The notes below the pieces were generated by a model. It searched no databases, was not told the DNA's origin, and saw only the letters and a program-made list of their open reading frames with translations. Source: Alcanivorax sp. S6407 (GTDB lineage: Bacteria; Pseudomonadota; Gammaproteobacteria; Pseudomonadales; Alcanivoracaceae). From it: a stretch of 64,000 bases of DNA. How positions within the stretch are numbered: position 1 is the stretch's first letter; every line of letters starts with the position of its first letter. The DNA lies in contig NZ_JALKBH010000004.1 of the NCBI RefSeq assembly GCF_023016115.1, forward strand, positions 329,563 to 393,562, written 5' to 3'. The position numbers were made by a program, and so were the translations under genes. Positions 54,710-63,475 of the stretch are shown piece after piece.

Positions 54710-55360
54710 ATGGCTCAGCACCCCGTGGAAACCCTGCTGCATCAGGCCAGCTTCCTGCAAAGCGCCCAGCGGCTGGACCAGTGCCCCCCGGATGAGGGCC
54801 TCGAAGTGGCCTTTGCCGGCCGCTCCAATGCTGGCAAATCCAGCGCTATCAACCGGCTCACCAGCCAGCGTACTCTGGCGCGCACCTCCAAGACCCCGGG
54901 CCGCACCCAGCTGATCAACTTCTTCGAGCTGGATGAACAACGCCGCCTGGTGGACCTGCCCGGCTATGGCTACGCCAAGGTTGCCAAGACCAAGCGTAAC
55001 GAGTGGCAGCAGCACCTGGATCACTATCTGGCCGAACGCCAGGCCCTGATCGGGCTGGTGCTGATGATGGACATCCGCCACCCGCTCAAGGAATTCGACC
55101 TGCTGATGCTGGAATGGTCGGCCCAGGCCAACATGCCCCTGCACATCCTCATGACCAAGGCCGACAAGCTGAAATTCGGCGCTGCCAAAAGCACCCTGCT
55201 CAAGGTCAAGGGCCAGCTCAAGAACCACCCCGCCCCCCTCAGCCTGCAACTGTTCTCCGCCACCAACGGCACCGGCTGCGAAGAGGCCTGGAACAAACTG
55301 GGCGAATGGTTCCAGGTGGACGGGTTCGGGGCAGAGATGCCCGAAGGGCCTGATGCCTGA
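54710..55360 (+). CDS. engB: Ribosome biogenesis GTPase EngB (YsxC)
   Basis: A 216-aa cytosolic GTPase needed for 50S subunit assembly. G1 [10 protein letters not shown]3 [10 protein letters not shown]4 TKADKL and G5-like FSATNG are all present. It is an essential-type gene placed as in Pseudomonas and E. coli, near polA. The final residues GPDA and the TGA stop lie in an F5 array of TGCCTGA units, so the end of the gene has been redefined by repeat sequence. A strong terminator follows. Confidence 0.97.
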   Translation: MAQHPVETLLHQASFLQSAQRLDQCPPDEGLEVAFAGRSNAGKSSAINRLTSQRTLARTSKTPGRTQLINFFELDEQRRLVDLPGYGYAKVAKTKRNEWQQHLDHYLAERQALIGLVLMMDIRHPLKEFDLLMLEWSAQANMPLHILMTKADKLKFGAAKSTLLKVKGQLKNHPAPLSLQLFSATNGTGCEEAWNKLGEWFQVDGFGAEMPEGPDA

Positions 55361-55398
55361 TGCCTGATGCCTGATGCCTGATGCCTGATGCCTGATGC
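55349..55398. repeat. F5 array of TGCCTGA units at the engB stop
   Basis: Seven tandem TGATGCC/TGCCTGA units, nearly perfect, run from the last codons of engB to the terminator. Perfect repetition suggests recent expansion. Confidence 0.9.
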
Positions 55399-55403
55399 AA
55401 AAA

Positions 55404-55434
55404 GGCCCGCCCAGTTACCCGGGCGGGCCTTTTT
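55404..55434 (+). terminator. Intrinsic terminator of engB
   Basis: GGCCCGCCC AGTTAC CCGGGCGGGCC followed by TTTTT. It is placed right after the F5 array. Confidence 0.88.
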
Positions 55435-55785
55435 GCGTCGGTAGACACTACCGGCCTGCAAGGCCTTGGCGTGTTGCTTGTTGCGTGAAGCGTGCTGCTT
55501 CTCTCTGTGGGAGCTTGCCTGCAGGCGATCCGAGCCTGGGCGAGGTAAGGATTCCAGAAGCGAGTGACGAGTACCGAGTTTCGAAAATCAAAAAACAACA
55601 ACCAGGCACGAGATTTGGGGGTTTTGCCTTTCGAAACTCGCCTCTCGTAACTCGAAACTAATTACCTCGCTGTCGCTCGGATCGCTTGCAGGCAAGCTCC
55701 CACAGCAGGTTCTAGCCAAGTCGGGGGAGGGTTGGGGTTTTCGCGTCAGACATCCGGCATCAAGCGTCCGGCGTTTCATCCAGGC
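55435..55785. repeat. F4, REP, F1, REP and F5 mosaic
   Basis: F4 units (GCGTGTT GCTTGTT GCGTGAA GCGTGCT, 55471-55498), a REP (55506-55545), AAGGATTCCAGAAGCGAG with an F1 element (55548-55660), a second REP in the other direction (55670-55706), and F5 units (ACATCCG GCATCAA GCGTCCG GCG, 55749-55773). No gene. Confidence 0.85.
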
Positions 55786-55922
55786 AAAAAAAATCCCTGG
55801 CAGCAACCTTGGGGGAAGGGAACGACTGTGCTGCCAGGGAGGCTTGCCGCCCCGGCTCTTTGGGGGAAGAGGCCCGGGGCTATATCACGACGAACCGGTG
55901 AGGGTACTGGGGGATCGGGGGG
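55786..55922 (-). ncRNA. Candidate sRNA copy 1 in the engB-polA interval
   Basis: Read on the minus strand, a C-rich single-stranded start (GATCCCCCAGTACCCTCACC) leads into a hairpin CCCCGGGCCTCTT/AAGAGCCGGGG with loop CCCCCA. A strong hairpin CCTGGCAGCA/TGCTGCCAGG, loop TTCCCTTCCCCC, and T8 (55793-55786) follow: an intrinsic terminator. A second copy lies at 56240-56378. Position equals that of Spot 42 (E. coli) and ErsA (P. aeruginosa). Transcription is inferred. Confidence 0.55.
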
Positions 55923-56140
55923 TCCGGCCCGTCGCTGTAGATAAGATGCCCTCTTTCCGGGAAAGTTCCATCCCCCCCAAAGTATTTTTTTACGTTTTTT
56001 TGCTAACGTGCCGATCTACGTCACAAAACTGGCGCGAAATGGCACTCATGCTCCCTGTTCGAGCAGGGTAACAGTGCGTATTCACTAACCAGACGGCCTA
56101 GCTTATTGATTAGAAAGCAGTTAGTTCAGACAGGGAAAAA

Positions 56141-56156
56141 TGGCACAAGGCTTGCT
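56141..56156 (+). promoter_or_regulatory. Sigma-54 promoter
   Basis: TGGCACAAGGCTTGCT matches the RpoN consensus TGGCAC-N5-TTGCW exactly; transcription would start near 56167 and run rightward into the second repeat element. No plus-strand gene follows for 7 kb, so a non-coding or antisense product is likely. Confidence 0.5.
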
Positions 56157-56239
56157 TAAATAATCGCCAGAGTGATGATCTGGTGAAAAACCGGACGCTC
56201 TCGCCACTAGCCTTTTGCTTGCTGACCCTGTCAGCAGGC

Positions 56240-56378
56240 AAAAAAAATCCCTGGCAGCAATCTTGGGGGAAGGGAACGACTGTGCTGCCAGGGAGGCTTG
56301 CCGCCCTAATCTCGGGGGAAGAGATCAGGGAGTCCAAATAAGCTACGAACCGGCTGAGGGTACTGGGGGATCGGGGGA
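56240..56378 (-). ncRNA. Candidate sRNA copy 2
   Basis: Bases 56235-56305 match copy 1 at 70 of 71 positions. The middle hairpin differs in sequence yet still pairs (CCCTGATCTC/GAGATTAGGG with loop TTCCCCC), so pairing is kept by compensating change. The terminator hairpin and T8 (56247-56240) are intact on the minus strand. A 16-codon frame (56392-56442) precedes it. Confidence 0.55.
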
Positions 56379-56391
56379 TGCCAATCCGTAG

Positions 56392-56442
56392 CTACTTCTT
56401 ATGACCGCAGCGTTTTTCCAGAAGTTCCAGCCATTCGTACAT
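56392..56442 (-). CDS. Possible 16-codon leader peptide
   Basis: ATG to TAG encodes MYEWLELLEKRCGHKK, upstream of sRNA-like copy 2. The ribosome site (GAAGAGA, nine bases away) is weak. It may be chance; it is listed because small ORFs can precede C-rich sRNAs. Copy 1 has a partly similar GGAACTT..GGAAA stretch at the same place but a different frame. Confidence 0.2.
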   Translation of the reverse strand: MYEWLELLEKRCGHKK

Positions 56443-57071
56443 TTTACAATTCTCTTCGCAACACGCCTCACGCTGCACGCAACAACGCGCCAACCGCCCT
56501 GCCGGACTGTCACCTCAACGCCGCGATTCTGGTGATCAAAAGATAGCTTTACCACACAGATCACCGAGCTCACTGAGTACCCCCCCCTGTTGCACACTGT
56601 CGTAGGAGCCAGCCTGCTGGCGATTGAGCCTCGACCGATGATCCATCGCTTGCAGGCAAGCTCCCACAGCGGCTTGATTCCAGGTGCAGTCTTTGCAGGA
56701 ACGTAGCGCAGCGGAGTAACGCGCGAAGCGCAGAGCGAAGGGTGAGTGCAGCGAATAAGCCAACTTGCAGGCCGAACCCCAGGGGGGCGAGTCACGAGAA
56801 GCGAGTTTCGAAAGGCGAAACCCCAAATCTGGTGCCCGCCCCAGGTTTTTTGATCTTCGAAACTCGGTACTCGAAACCCGCTTCTGGAATCCTTACCTCG
56901 CCTAGGCTCGGATCGCCTGCAGGCAGGCTCCTACAGCGGCCCTGCAGAAAGGCCGTGGGAGCGGTGGTTCCACCGCGAAAGCCTGGCCTTTACGGTCGCC
57001 ATCGCGGTCGAACGACCACTCCCACACCGCAACACCCACCGCGTGTTGCATGAAGCGTGATGCGTGCCGCG
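56443..57071. repeat. F4, F6 and multiple REP mosaic
   Basis: F4 units (ACGCAAC ACGCCTC ACGCTGC ACGCAAC, 56457-56487), an F6 arm (56553-56578), two facing REPs (GTAGGAGCCAGCCTGCTGGCGA at 56603-56624; ATCGCTTGCAGGCAAGCTCCCAC at 56644-56666), GGTGAGTGCAGCGAATAAG (56741-56759). An F1 element follows (56788-56882), then a REP (56903-56938), a facing pair with stems GCGGTGG/CCACCGC and GTCG-type (56955-57025), and F4 units to the mrpG stop (57040-57074). No gene is supported. Confidence 0.85.
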
Positions 57072-57404
57072 TCACTGCTTCCAAGGCTCGCCGCGGGTTT
57101 CCTTCATGCGTTTCAGGTCGCGATGCATGGCGGCCTTGGCCAGCATGTGCGCCGATACCGGGGCAGTGATGAACAGGAACAGGGTGATCAGCACCTCATG
57201 CAGCTGCAGCGCATGTTCCTGCCAGGAGAAGTAGATCAGCGAGCCAAGAATCGCCCCGCCCACGCCCAGGGTGGTGGCCTTGGTGGGACCATGCAGGCGG
57301 GTATAGAAATCCGGCAGCCGCGCCAGCCCGATGGAGCCCACCAGCGCAAACACCCCGCCAATAATCACAAAAATGGACACCGCCCATTCAATCAGAGAAT
57401 CCAT
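57072..57404 (-). CDS. mrpG: Mrp Na+/H+ antiporter subunit G
   Basis: A 110-aa membrane subunit (three helices) of the multi-subunit cation/proton antiporter, with family stretch LVGSIGLARLPDFYTRLHGPTKATTLG and PVSAHMLAKAAMHRD. Last gene of the operon. Start at 57404 with GAGG. The stop codon lies in an F4 repeat array. Confidence 0.93.
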   Translation of the reverse strand: MDSLIEWAVSIFVIIGGVFALVGSIGLARLPDFYTRLHGPTKATTLGVGGAILGSLIYFSWQEHALQLHEVLITLFLFITAPVSAHMLAKAAMHRDLKRMKETRGEPWKQ

Positions 57405-57577
57405 AAACACCTCGCTTGCAGGCAACACGCATCACGCAACAACGCGGCCACCGCCTGCCAATCCATCCGACCCATCACTCGCGCCGACACCGCACAGCGG
57501 CCCAGCGCGAAACACCCAACACATCAGCACACATAACCTCTCTCGCGTTGTTGCGTGATGCGTGTTGCATGATGCGT
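57405..57577. repeat. F4 element between mrpF and mrpG
   Basis: Arms AACACGCATCACGCAACAACGCG (57423-57445) and CGCGTTGTTGCGTGATGCGTGTTGCATGATGCG (57543-57575) are inverted copies around a core of about 95 bases, inside the operon. The second arm abuts the mrpF stop codon. Confidence 0.9.
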
Positions 57578-57847
57578 CTACTCAATAATATCCCCGCGGG
57601 TGACGTACTTCGCCACGGCCACGGTGCTGACGAAGCCGATCAGTGCGATCAGCATGGCGGCTTCGAAATACAGTTTGCTGCTCTGCTGAATACCGTACAG
57701 CACGATCAGCGCGATGCTGTTGATGTACATGGTATCCAGCGCCAACACCCGGTCCGGCAGGCTGGGGCCGAAGATCAGCCGGCCCAGGTTCAGCAACCAG
57801 GCCAGCACGAACAGGCCAATGGCGATCGACAAGGCAGTGCTCAGCAT
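57578..57847 (-). CDS. mrpF: Mrp antiporter subunit F
   Basis: An 89-aa subunit with three helices; PSLPDRVLALDTMYINSIALIVLYGI is the MnhF/PhaF signature. It overlaps mrpE by about 7 bp. An F4 element follows its stop, separating it from mrpG. Confidence 0.93.
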   Translation of the reverse strand: MLSTALSIAIGLFVLAWLLNLGRLIFGPSLPDRVLALDTMYINSIALIVLYGIQQSSKLYFEAAMLIALIGFVSTVAVAKYVTRGDIIE

Positions 57848-58338
57848 TCGAAGATCTCCTTCAACGGGCGCTCATAACGCTGCTTGATCTCGGCCACCAG
57901 GGCCGCAGGATCATCCACATCCAGGGCATGGATCAGCAGGGTTGTGCGGTCCTGGCTCACATCCGCCGACACCGTGCCGGGCGTCAGCGAAATGGTGCTG
58001 GCCAGCAGCGCAATGGCGAAGTCGTCATCCAGTTCCAGCGGGAACTCCACAAAGCCCGGGCGCAGGGATTTCAGCGGCCCCAACACCTTGATGGCCACGG
58101 AAATATTGGCCACCACGATGTCGTAGAGCACCACCACCACAAAGCCGAACATGCGCGGCAGGTTGCGAATACGCGGCACGTTGGGCCAGAACGGTTTGGT
58201 GGTCAGTGGCAAGACCACCGCCAGCACCGCCCCCAACAGGGCATGGCCGGCGGAGAAGCCGTTCAGCAACAGCCAGGCCAGCCACAGGATCAGACTGAGG
58301 CTGGGGAAAGGCAGGACACGATCCATCACGCTTTTCAT
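57841..58338 (-). CDS. mrpE: Mrp antiporter subunit E
   Basis: A 165-aa subunit with two or three N-terminal helices and a cytosolic tail; PFWPNVPRIRNLPRM, VANISVAIKVLGP and STISLTPGTVSADVSQDRTTLLIHALDVDD are MnhE family marks. Start at 58338 (GGAGG upstream) overlaps the mrpD stop (ATGA). Confidence 0.94.
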   Translation of the reverse strand: MKSVMDRVLPFPSLSLILWLAWLLLNGFSAGHALLGAVLAVVLPLTTKPFWPNVPRIRNLPRMFGFVVVVLYDIVVANISVAIKVLGPLKSLRPGFVEFPLELDDDFAIALLASTISLTPGTVSADVSQDRTTLLIHALDVDDPAALVAEIKQRYERPLKEIFEC

Positions 58339-59816
58339 GCCGCACCTCCCAGCACTGCCTGAATATAAAGCTGCGGATCGAGCAACTGATCCGCCACTGC
58401 CTGGGTCCATTGCAACACCGGCTCAGCCCAGATGGTCATGGCCGGGCTGATGCCCAACAACAGGATCACCGCCAGCAAGCGGCGACGGGATGGGCGCAGG
58501 CCGGCACTTTCACCGGTGGTGCGCCAGAACAGGGTGGACCCCGCACGGCTCATGGTAATCAGCCCACACAAACCGGCAATCAGCAGCAATGCCCAGTAGA
58601 GCGGATCCGGTACAGTGCGCAGCAAACCCACCTTGCCGACAAAGCCGGACAGAGGCGGCAGGCCGACCACGGCAATGGCCGCAATAAAGAACAGCAGCGA
58701 CAGACGCCCGCCACCCAGAATGGCCGGGCCGGCAACCAGGCGGTCGCCCACCTCGCCGCGGCCGCGGGCGACCAGATCCGCCAGCAGGAACAATGCCGCA
58801 CAGATCAGGGTGGAATGGATCAGGTAATACAGGGCCGGGCCCAATGCGGCCGCCTGACCGGCGGCCAGGGTTGCCACCAGGGTGCCCACGGACATCACCA
58901 CCAGGTAGGCCACCGCGGTGGCCAGACGCTTGGCACCCAGCACCCCGGCACAGGCCATCGCCAGGGTAATCAGGGCCAGCCACCACAGGGCCTGCTGACC
59001 CAGCCCGGCGAAAGGCCCAACCGCAAAGGCCAGCGTTACCACCCGCAGAATGGCGTAGATGCCTACCTTGGTCATGATCGCGAACAGCGCCGCCACTCCC
59101 GCCGTCGCCCCGGCGTAGGCCGCCGGCAACCAGAAGTAGAGCGGGAACAACGCAGCCTTGAGACCAAACACCACCCACAGCAGCAACACTGCTACCCGTA
59201 GCAGCGTGGCGTCGTTACCGGTCAGCGCCTGGGCCTTCACCGCAAAGTCCGCCATGTTGAGGGTGCCGGTGGTGCCGTAGATCAGGCCAAGCGCAATCAG
59301 GAACAGCCCCGAGCCCACCAGGTTGAGCACCACATAGTGCAGGCCGGCTTTTACCCGCTCTGGTCCACGTCCGTGCAGGGCCAGCCCGTAGGAGGCAATC
59401 AGCAGCACCTCGAAGAACACGAACAGGTTGAACAGGTCACCGGTGAGAAAGGCACCGTTGATGCCCATCAGCTGGAACTGGAACAGGCCATGGAAGTTGG
59501 CGCCCTTGCGGTCATCTCCGCAGCTGGCATAGATCAGCGCCGGGAAGGCCAGGATCGAGGTCAGTAACACCATGGTGGCGCTGAGACGATCCAGCACCAG
59601 CACGATGCCAAACGGCGCTTCCCAGTTGCCCAGCTTGTAGACGATCTGGGTGCCGTCCCAGGCGAAGCCCACCAGCAACACGGACACCACCAGCAAGGTG
59701 ACGCAGGCCATCATGCCGGTCCAGCGGCGCAGGCGATGACGCTCACGCACCTCCAGAATCTGGAACAGCCCGGCCAGCGCCGGAATCAGGATCGGAGCGA
59801 TAATCCAGTGGCTCAT
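58335..59816 (-). CDS. mrpD: Mrp antiporter subunit D
   Basis: A 493-aa, fourteen-helix subunit homologous to respiratory complex I NuoM/N, likely forming a proton path. LFVFFEVLLIASYGL and KAALFPLYFWLPAAYAGATAGVAALFAIMTKVGIYAILRV (buried Lys and Glu) are diagnostic. It overlaps mrpC and mrpE by four bases each. Confidence 0.96.
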   Translation of the reverse strand: MSHWIIAPILIPALAGLFQILEVRERHRLRRWTGMMACVTLLVVSVLLVGFAWDGTQIVYKLGNWEAPFGIVLVLDRLSATMVLLTSILAFPALIYASCGDDRKGANFHGLFQFQLMGINGAFLTGDLFNLFVFFEVLLIASYGLALHGRGPERVKAGLHYVVLNLVGSGLFLIALGLIYGTTGTLNMADFAVKAQALTGNDATLLRVAVLLLWVVFGLKAALFPLYFWLPAAYAGATAGVAALFAIMTKVGIYAILRVVTLAFAVGPFAGLGQQALWWLALITLAMACAGVLGAKRLATAVAYLVVMSVGTLVATLAAGQAAALGPALYYLIHSTLICAALFLLADLVARGRGEVGDRLVAGPAILGGGRLSLLFFIAAIAVVGLPPLSGFVGKVGLLRTVPDPLYWALLLIAGLCGLITMSRAGSTLFWRTTGESAGLRPSRRRLLAVILLLGISPAMTIWAEPVLQWTQAVADQLLDPQLYIQAVLGGAA

Positions 59817-60157
59817 TGCTTGCCTCCCGGATCCGCACCATCACTGCCATCCACATGATCCGTGTAGTGCTCCCCCTGACTGCGCAGGGCCAGCACCACC
59901 AGGAACGCGGTCATGGCAAAACCAATCACGATGGCGGTCAACACCAGCGCCTGGGGCAGTGGGTCGGTGGGGTTGTCACTCATGCCCACCACGGCCACTT
60001 CGTTGATTTTCAGCCCGCCCATGGCGAACAGGAACACGTTCACCCCGTAGCTGAGCAGGGTCAGGCCCATGACCACCGGGAAGGTCCGTGCGCGCAGGCA
60101 CAGGTACACCCCGGTGGACACCAGCACACCAATAATGATTGCGACCAGCAGTTCCAT
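59813..60157 (-). CDS. mrpC: Mrp antiporter subunit C
   Basis: A 114-aa subunit similar to NuoK with three helices: VMGLTLLSYGVNVFLFAMG and DPLPQALVLTAIVIGFAMTAFLVVLALR are MnhC marks. It overlaps mrpA by one base and mrpD by four. Confidence 0.95.
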   Translation of the reverse strand: MELLVAIIIGVLVSTGVYLCLRARTFPVVMGLTLLSYGVNVFLFAMGGLKINEVAVVGMSDNPTDPLPQALVLTAIVIGFAMTAFLVVLALRSQGEHYTDHVDGSDGADPGGKQ

Positions 60158-62955
60158 CAGGCTTCCTCCCTCTTGTCATCCAGCAGCGACAGCTTGCCCA
60201 GATTGGCCAGCATCAACAGCGTCGCGCCCACTACCGTGAGGAACACCCCGATATCGAACAGCATGGCGGTGGCCAGCTCGAACTTGCCCACCACCGGCCA
60301 ATACACGTAAGTAAAGCTGCTGGTCAGGAAGGGGTAATCAAACGCCCAGCTGCCAATGCCGGTGAGACCGGCCAGCAGGATGCCTAACGCCACCACCGGG
60401 TGGTAATCCCCCGGCATACGGCTATGCACCCAGGCCACCCCGGACGCCACGTACTGCAGCACCAGCGCCACCGAGGTGATCAGCCCGGCCACGAAACCAC
60501 CACCGGGCAGGTTGTGGCCACGCAGGAAGATATACACCGCAATCAACAACGCCAGCGGCAACAGCGGCCGCGAGATGGTCACCAGTACCAGCGGATGGGC
60601 ATCCCGTGCCCAGGGCCGGCCCAGCGAATCGTAACGGGCGGAGCGCAGCTCCAGATCCTTGAGCAGGGCATAGATGCCCATGGCAGCCACGCCCAGTACG
60701 GTGATCTCGCCGAAGGTATCGAAGCCACGGAAGTCCACCAGGATCACGTTCACCACGTTGGTGCCACCGCCGCCCGGCTTGCTGTTATCCATGAAGAACT
60801 GGCTGATGGTGCTGGTTTCGCCAGTCATCACCAGAAATGCCAGTGAGGCCACCCCGACACCACAGATCACCGCCAGCAGCACATCGCGGGCCACCCGGAT
60901 CGATGAGGACTCCACCCGGGTGCGCACCGGCAGGAAGTACATGGCCAGCATCAGCAGCAGGATGGTCACCACCTCCACGGACAGCTGGGTCAATGCCAGA
61001 TCCGGGGCCGAGAAGCGCACGAACAGCAGTGACACCATCAGGCCCACCACGCTCAATGACATGATCGAGGTCATCCGATGGCGATGCAGCAGCGTGGTCA
61101 GCAGGGCCCCCACCACCAGCATGGCGGTACACAGGATCGCCACCCCGTCCATAGGCAACTTGTAGGCACTCAGATCAATCCCGGACAGGCGCCCCAGCTG
61201 GGTGAGCATGATCACCGCCACCAGGGTAATCAGCCAGGCCACATAGCTCTGCAGCGAACCGTTCTGGAAACGCTCGGTGAGCGCCGCGGCCCAGCGATTG
61301 AGCTGCTGCACCCGCCCTTCAAACACCAGCTTGGCATCCAGCTGCGGTACCCGCGCCCACAGCTCGAACAGCCGACGGCGCTGGGTGTAGATCAGCACGC
61401 CACCGGCGGTGGCAATAAAGCTCATCAGCAGCGGCAGGTTGAAGCCGTGCCATACGGCCAGGTGGTACTCGGGCAGAGTGCCGCCCAGGGTGGCCTTCGC
61501 GGCCACCGCCAGCAGCCCTGCCACGGTAATGGCCGGGAACACACCCACCGCCACACAAAGGGCCACCAGAATTTCCACCGGCACCTTCATGTAGCGCGGC
61601 GGCTCATGGGGCGGGTACTTGGGCAGGTTCACCGGCTCGCCATTGAAGAACACGTCATGAATAAAGCGCGCCGAATAGGCCACCGAGAACACCCCGCCCA
61701 GGGTGGCGCCCACCGGCAGGATCCAGCTCAGCGCCCCCAGCTGATGGGAGCCCAGGGTCTCGGCGAAGAACATTTCCTTGGACAGGAAGCCATTCAACAA
61801 CGGCACCCCGGCCATGGCCGCCGAGGCCACCATGGCCAGCACTGCGGTATAAGGCATGTATTTCCACAGGCCGTTGATGCGGCGCATGTCGCGGGTGCCG
61901 GTCTCATGATCGATGATGCCGGCGGCCATGAACAGGCTCGCCTTGAAGGTGGCGTGGTTGATGATGTGGAACACCGCTGCCACCGCGGCCATCTCACTGT
62001 TGAGGCCGAACAACAGGGTAATCAGGCCCAGATGGCTGATGGTGGAATAGGCCAGCAGGCCCTTCAGGTCATGCTGGAACAGGGCCACAAACGCCGCCCA
62101 CAGCAGCGTCATCATGCCGGCCAGGGACACCAGCATGAACCACAGATCGGTGCCGGCCAGGGCCGGATACAACCGCGCCAGCAGGAACACGCCCGCCTTC
62201 ACCATGGTGGCCGAGTGCAGGTAGGCACTCACGGGGGTGGGCGCGGCCATGGCATGGGGCAGCCAGAAATGGAACGGGAACTGGGCACTCTTGGTGAACA
62301 CACCCAGCAGCACCAGACACAGGATCACCGGATACCAGCCGCTGGCACGGATCACATCGCCGTTTTCCAGCACCGTCTGCAAATCAAAAGTCCCGACCAC
62401 CTGGCCGATCAGCAGCACCCCGGCCAGCAGCGCCAGGCCACCCATGCCGGTGACCGTCATGGCCATGCGGGCGCCCTTGCGCGCCCCGGTCTGGTGACCC
62501 CAGAAACCGATCAGCAGGAAGGAACTGAGACTGGTCAGCTCCCAGAACACCACCAGCAGCAGCAGGTTGTCACTGGTGACCACCCCGAGCATGGCGCCCA
62601 TGAAGAGCAGCAGATAGGCATAGAAACGCCCGGCCTTCTCCTTGGCGGAGAGGTAATAGCGGGCGTAGAGAATCACCAGCAGGCCGATGCCCAGCACCAG
62701 CAGGGTAAACAGCAGCGCCAGGCCATCCAGGCGGAAGGCCAGCGACAGATCCAGCGAGGGAATCCAGCGCAGGGTGCTGTGCAAGGTCTCCCCGGCAAAC
62801 ACCCGCATGGCAGGGCTGAACAGCAACGCCAGCGCCGTGGCCGGCATCAACGCCGCCGCAAACGCCATCAGGGTGCGGTTGGCCGACACCCTCTCCACCA
62901 ACGGTGGCAGGCACGCCCCCAGAAACGGGAGCATCACCACAAAGGCAAGGTTCAT
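60157..62955 (-). CDS. mrpA: Mrp antiporter fused subunit A/B
   Basis: A 932-aa subunit joining MrpA (NuoL-like, residues 1-760) and MrpB (about 790-930; [27 protein letters not shown]), the group-2 (PhaAB) arrangement. [57 protein letters not shown] (Lys, His), and [15 protein letters not shown] are family marks. It carries the main ion path of the complex that expels Na+ in exchange for H+, useful in sea water. First gene of the operon; the ribosome site is weak. Confidence 0.96.
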   Translation of the reverse strand: MNLAFVVMLPFLGACLPPLVERVSANRTLMAFAAALMPATALALLFSPAMRVFAGETLHSTLRWIPSLDLSLAFRLDGLALLFTLLVLGIGLLVILYARYYLSAKEKAGRFYAYLLLFMGAMLGVVTSDNLLLLVVFWELTSLSSFLLIGFWGHQTGARKGARMAMTVTGMGGLALLAGVLLIGQVVGTFDLQTVLENGDVIRASGWYPVILCLVLLGVFTKSAQFPFHFWLPHAMAAPTPVSAYLHSATMVKAGVFLLARLYPALAGTDLWFMLVSLAGMMTLLWAAFVALFQHDLKGLLAYSTISHLGLITLLFGLNSEMAAVAAVFHIINHATFKASLFMAAGIIDHETGTRDMRRINGLWKYMPYTAVLAMVASAAMAGVPLLNGFLSKEMFFAETLGSHQLGALSWILPVGATLGGVFSVAYSARFIHDVFFNGEPVNLPKYPPHEPPRYMKVPVEILVALCVAVGVFPAITVAGLLAVAAKATLGGTLPEYHLAVWHGFNLPLLMSFIATAGGVLIYTQRRRLFELWARVPQLDAKLVFEGRVQQLNRWAAALTERFQNGSLQSYVAWLITLVAVIMLTQLGRLSGIDLSAYKLPMDGVAILCTAMLVVGALLTTLLHRHRMTSIMSLSVVGLMVSLLFVRFSAPDLALTQLSVEVVTILLLMLAMYFLPVRTRVESSSIRVARDVLLAVICGVGVASLAFLVMTGETSTISQFFMDNSKPGGGGTNVVNVILVDFRGFDTFGEITVLGVAAMGIYALLKDLELRSARYDSLGRPWARDAHPLVLVTISRPLLPLALLIAVYIFLRGHNLPGGGFVAGLITSVALVLQYVASGVAWVHSRMPGDYHPVVALGILLAGLTGIGSWAFDYPFLTSSFTYVYWPVVGKFELATAMLFDIGVFLTVVGATLLMLANLGKLSLLDDKREEA

Positions 62956-63475
62956 AGATCAATCCGTTGTCATGAATCCCGCTTCCCGGAAGCGGATTCT
63001 TCGTTATTACAGGCGGCAACCCGCCCGATAGCTTGACGAGAGAAGGCTAGAAAAACAATGACAACGGCGGATCAGGAAAATACGGACGCCGCCCCCGGCG
63101 CGGGCACTGGGACAGGGTGATGCAACAAGGCTGGACCAGAGAAGCGGTCATGGCATCCGTATTGATAGAAAGGAGCACCGAGTATGCCACGGGGGCACCG
63201 TGCCGGGCCAGAAGCGAGATACGAGTTTCGAGTTGCGAAAACCCGGGATATCCCGCGCAGGCCTAGCCTTTGCAGGAGCTCATGCTTGCATGGCGACTCT
63301 GGCGACCGAAGAACAACGGCACCAAGCATCAACTCATGAGGGTATATCCTCTCTGTTTTTCGCAACTCGAAACTCGTCACTCGCTCCTCCTCTCCCCACC
63401 CCTACCCCTACCCTGCCGAATCCCGCCATTTCCGCTACACTCTCCCCACTCACTCATCAGCAGAAGCCGAACACC
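62956..63475. other. Divergent mrp/polA gap with a long F1 element
   Basis: A 520-bp gap with no supported gene. An F1 element spans 63205-63390: arm GCGAGATACGAGTTTCGAGTTGCG, a long core of about 115 bases, then TTTTCGCAACTCGAAACTCGTCACTCGCTCCTC. The mrp promoter should lie near 62960-63050 and that of polA near 63390-63470. Confidence 0.6.

Noticed and set aside
55741-57071. Open frames across the engB-mrpG gap
   Set aside because: They are composed of REP, F1, F4 and sRNA-like sequence and have no homologous look.
61078-63036. 652-codon plus-strand frame opposite mrpA
   Set aside because: Gln/His/Gly-rich shadow typical of the antisense of a high-GC membrane gene; no motif.
63058-63120. 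20-codon frame ([20 protein letters not shown])
   Set aside because: No ribosome site of strength and low-complexity end; not supportable.
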